From: Erpobdella octoculata | Taxonomy: Eukaryota; Annelida; Clitellata; Hirudinida; Erpobdellidae | Assembly: GCA_963978895.1 (NCBI GenBank) | Contig: OZ022239.1 | Coordinates: forward strand, 11,413,774 to 11,477,773 | Direction: 5' to 3' | Length of the DNA: 64,000 nucleotides | Shown: piece by piece, positions 61,608-64,000 of the stretch | Layout: each line of letters begins with the position of its first letter | Position numbering within the stretch: the stretch's first letter is position 1 | Program-made: the position numbers and the translations under genes | The notes under the pieces: generated by a model | Database searches by the model: none | Told to the model about the DNA's origin: nothing | The model's input: only the letters and a program-made list of their open reading frames with translations

Positions 61608-61995
61608 CTAGTCAAAAAGCTGGTTATATTTTACTTGCAAGATTTGCGTACAGAGAAAGCCACACACACACGTACACACACAAACAGAGATTGCAACTTA
61701 AATAAAAGTTTGTAAGAAGGTTTGTCGTGTAGCCTACGTGGCAGTAAAATTTTAAATTTATATGTAAATGTAAAAATGTAATTTATAAAATAAAGCAATG
61801 TAGATAGAAATTGCAGGTGTTTGTTTTATTATTACCAATGCTTTTATAAACTCGTCGTCTCTGTTTCTCTGTCTGTCTGTTTCTCTGTCTGTTTCAAATC
61901 TTGCAATCAATTTTTGAGTCACTTCCTGATGATTGATTTTTTCAAATTTTGCATACATGCTCAAATTAGAAGACAATGCAATATTCAATTATTAG
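61608..61995. repeat. Two interspersed repeats
   Basis: 61608-61715 (+) matches 34478-34585 (CTAGTCAAAAAGCTGGTTA; AATAAAAGTTTGTAA). 61790-61995 (-) matches the CAGACAGA repeat at 28855-29045, including GACGAGTT...AAAGCATTGG. Confidence 0.65.
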
Positions 61996-62127
61996 TTTTA
62001 CAATAAGTCAATTAATTTAGTTAATTTTAATTAATTTATATATATTTATGTATATGTGTACGTGTGTGTGTTTATTATATTTTTTTATCTAGTTTAAGTT
62101 TAAGTTTAAGTTTATTTGGATTTCAAG

Positions 62128-62563
62128 TAGACCCCTCAGCCGCCGGTTTAGCCGGCCGAGCCGAGCCGTGAAAGTGCTAAGCCACCGCCGGCCGCGAAAA
62201 TCGGGGCTTAGCTGCAAGCCGGCCACAAAAAAAATAAGCCTCGCCGGCCGAGAAAATCACGGCTAGCCGTGATTTAAAAAAATTTTTTAGTTATAAATCT
62301 AGCAAGCACTATAAGTGATGAAGATTAAATAGCAAAGTATTCAGCAAATCCACTCTCCTATTGGGCAGATAATGTTAAGACCTATCCCATACTGCAGCAA
62401 CTTGCTTCTTTGTTTCTTGGCATGTCTTCAGGGTCAGTCCCAGTTGAATGTTTATTTTCAGTGGCAGGGTCAATCTGCAATGGGAAGCGATCAAGTCTTT
62501 GCCCTTCTAAGCTGAATAACATATGTTTTTTACATAACTTGCAATAAACTTACCACAATGATG

Positions 62564-62566
<3 letters not shown>
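62128..62566 (+). mobile_element. hAT element fragment with GC-rich terminus
   Basis: Begins TAGACCCCTCAGCCGCCGG with repeated GCCGGCCG(A/C)G sub-terminal motifs, as in the other hAT elements here, and contains a transposase C-terminus. The right TIR is not seen; the element runs into (TA)n. Confidence 0.65.
62341..62547 (+). pseudogene. hAT transposase C-terminal dimerisation domain remnant
   Basis: The frame NPLSYWADNVKTYPILQQLA, SLFLGMSSGSVPVECLFSVA, ... ICFLHNLQ-stop has the hAT dimerisation signature (W....YP.L..LA...L....SVP.E..FS.AG and the closing L..L). A stop lies 13 codons upstream. Different subfamily from the one at 21512-21814. Confidence 0.8.

Positions 62567-62646
<80 letters not shown>
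62567..62646. repeat. (TA)n microsatellite
   Basis: About 75 bp of TA between the hAT fragment and the CTAGCGG head. Confidence 0.95.
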
Positions 62647-62648
<2 letters not shown>

Positions 62649-63433
62649 TAGCGGGGTTACCCGGCGTTGCCCGGGGTTTTTAGAGGTTTTTCTAATGTTT
62701 GTCTCTCTCGCTCCCGTTTCCTTCTCCACTTTCCCATTTTCGTCGCGTTCCCGGTCGCTTTTCCGCTCTCGGTCGTTTTCCAGCTCCCGGTCGCTTTCCC
62801 GCTCAGAAGTTTTGTTATCGATTTTTTCTCTTGCTCGCGTTTCCTTCCAGGCTTGCTCTCCCGATTCCAGTCGCTTTCCGCGTTCCCGGTCGCTTTCCGC
62901 GTTCCCGGTCGCTTTCCCGTTTCCGGTCGCTTTCCCGTTCCCGCTCACGCTTGCTCTCCCGTTCCCGGTCATGCTTGCTCTCCCATTCCCGGTCACGGTT
63001 GCTCTCCCGTTCCCGTTCCCGTTCACGCTCATTTTCTCTTTTACATTCTTTCATAATTTCTGTTAGCCTATGAAACGTAAAATAGATTTGCTAAGACTAT
63101 ATATATATGAATGTTTGTGGGTTAGTTTGTCTATTATAGAAACGGGAAAGCGACCCGGAACGGACAGCGAGCGGGAACGGAAAAGCAAGCGTGAGCGGGA
63201 ATGAGAGAGCAAACTTGAGCGGGAACGGGACAGCGACCGGAAACGGGAAAACGACCGGGAGCGGGAAAGCAACCGGGAGCGGGAAAGCGACCGGCAGCGG
63301 GAAAGCGACCGGCAGCGGGAAAACGACCGAAAACGGGAAAGCGAACAGGAGTGGGAAAGGAAACGGGAGAGAAAGAGACAAACATTAGAAAAACCTCTAA
63401 AAAACCCGGGCAACGCCGGGTATCTCCGCTAGT
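62647..63433. repeat. Head-to-head inverted pair of CTAGCGG-family repeats
   Basis: Left copy (+) 62647-63040 and right copy (-) 63130-63433 carry their CTAGCGG heads outward and their 18-bp arrays (GACCGGGAGCGGGAAAGC on +, complement on the left) inward. They are separated by about 90 bp of AT-rich sequence. Charged or Arg/Ser-rich open frames on both strands are array artefacts. Confidence 0.8.
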
Positions 63434-63516
63434 ACATACATAAACACACACACAGACACACATACATGCACATAAACATACATACATACATACGCACAAA
63501 CATATATATATATATA

Positions 63517-63672
63517 GTTCCCGCTCGCTCACCCGCTCCGCTCCGCTCCGCTCCGCTCATTTTGTGACGGATTTCAAATTTTTTTTTCTATATTTGATTC
63601 CCCTTGACTCTCAAGGTTGTGTGAAAATTTCATTACGATCGGATGAATGGTGTAGCAATGCATAAAGGACAA
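63517..63672 (+). repeat. CTAGCGG-family repeat, tail half
   Basis: GTTCCCGCTCGCTCACCCGC, (CCGCT)n, GCTCATTTTGTGACGGATTT and CATTACGATCGGATGAATGG, ending AATGCATAAAGGACA next to (TA)n. Confidence 0.75.
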
Positions 63673-63690
63673 ATATATATACAAACATTC

Positions 63691-64000
<310 letters not shown>

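Noticed and set aside
62667..63413. Arg/Ser-rich and Pro/Phe-rich frames on both strands
   Set aside because: Translations of the 18-bp array of the CTAGCGG repeats.

Overview
The window looks like nuclear DNA of an invertebrate animal. It is AT-rich and dense in microsatellites: (TA)n, (TG)n, (GTAT)n and (CATA)n tracts up to about 280 bp. It carries spliced genes with short GT-AG introns and animal-type transposons: hAT, Ty3/Gypsy, an L2/CR1-type LINE and tRNA-derived SINEs. Ninein, a ZER1/ZYG11-family protein and a non-muscle myosin II tail all point to a metazoan. The species cannot be named. CsRn1-like and Gmr1-like Ty3/Gypsy elements, and dispersed elements with central tandem repeats, are compatible with a lophotrochozoan, but that is a guess.

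Layout. 1-19.1 kb: mostly gene-poor DNA with minisatellites (25, 24 and about 21 bp units), a small hAT-type MITE, a foldback element and dispersed repeats. 19.15-30.7 kb: a 16-exon ninein-family gene on + (predicted 1082 aa). Its introns hold two hAT elements with intact 8-bp target duplications, a solo LTR and a minisatellite. 31.2-34.4 kb: a young CsRn1-like LTR element with near-identical LTRs, a -1 slippery site and an internally deleted pol. 35.5-38.3 kb: a Gmr1-like LTR element reduced to gag-protease plus a scrap of RNase H. 40.7-42.3 kb: an intronless ZER1/ZYG11-like LRR-ARM gene. 44-64 kb: a mosaic of two dispersed repeat families that both end in CTAGC, the first (157-bp core repeats) six copies and the second (18-bp purine-rich repeats) several. 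Inserted among them are further LTR elements, class II tRNA-like SINEs and long (TA)n tracts.

The most notable object is the minus-strand LTR element at 48110-51221. It has LTRs, a 5-bp target duplication, a PBS and a polypurine tract. Its coding space holds about 330 codons of a spliced non-muscle myosin II heavy-chain tail, between a gag-like start and an RNase H-like tail. This looks like capture of a host cytoskeletal gene by a retrotransposon.

No functional link among the genes is evident. Ninein is a centrosome/microtubule-anchoring protein and the ZER1/ZYG11-like protein a likely Cullin-2 ubiquitin-ligase substrate receptor; the rest is mobile DNA. All calls come from reading the sequence; no database search was possible.
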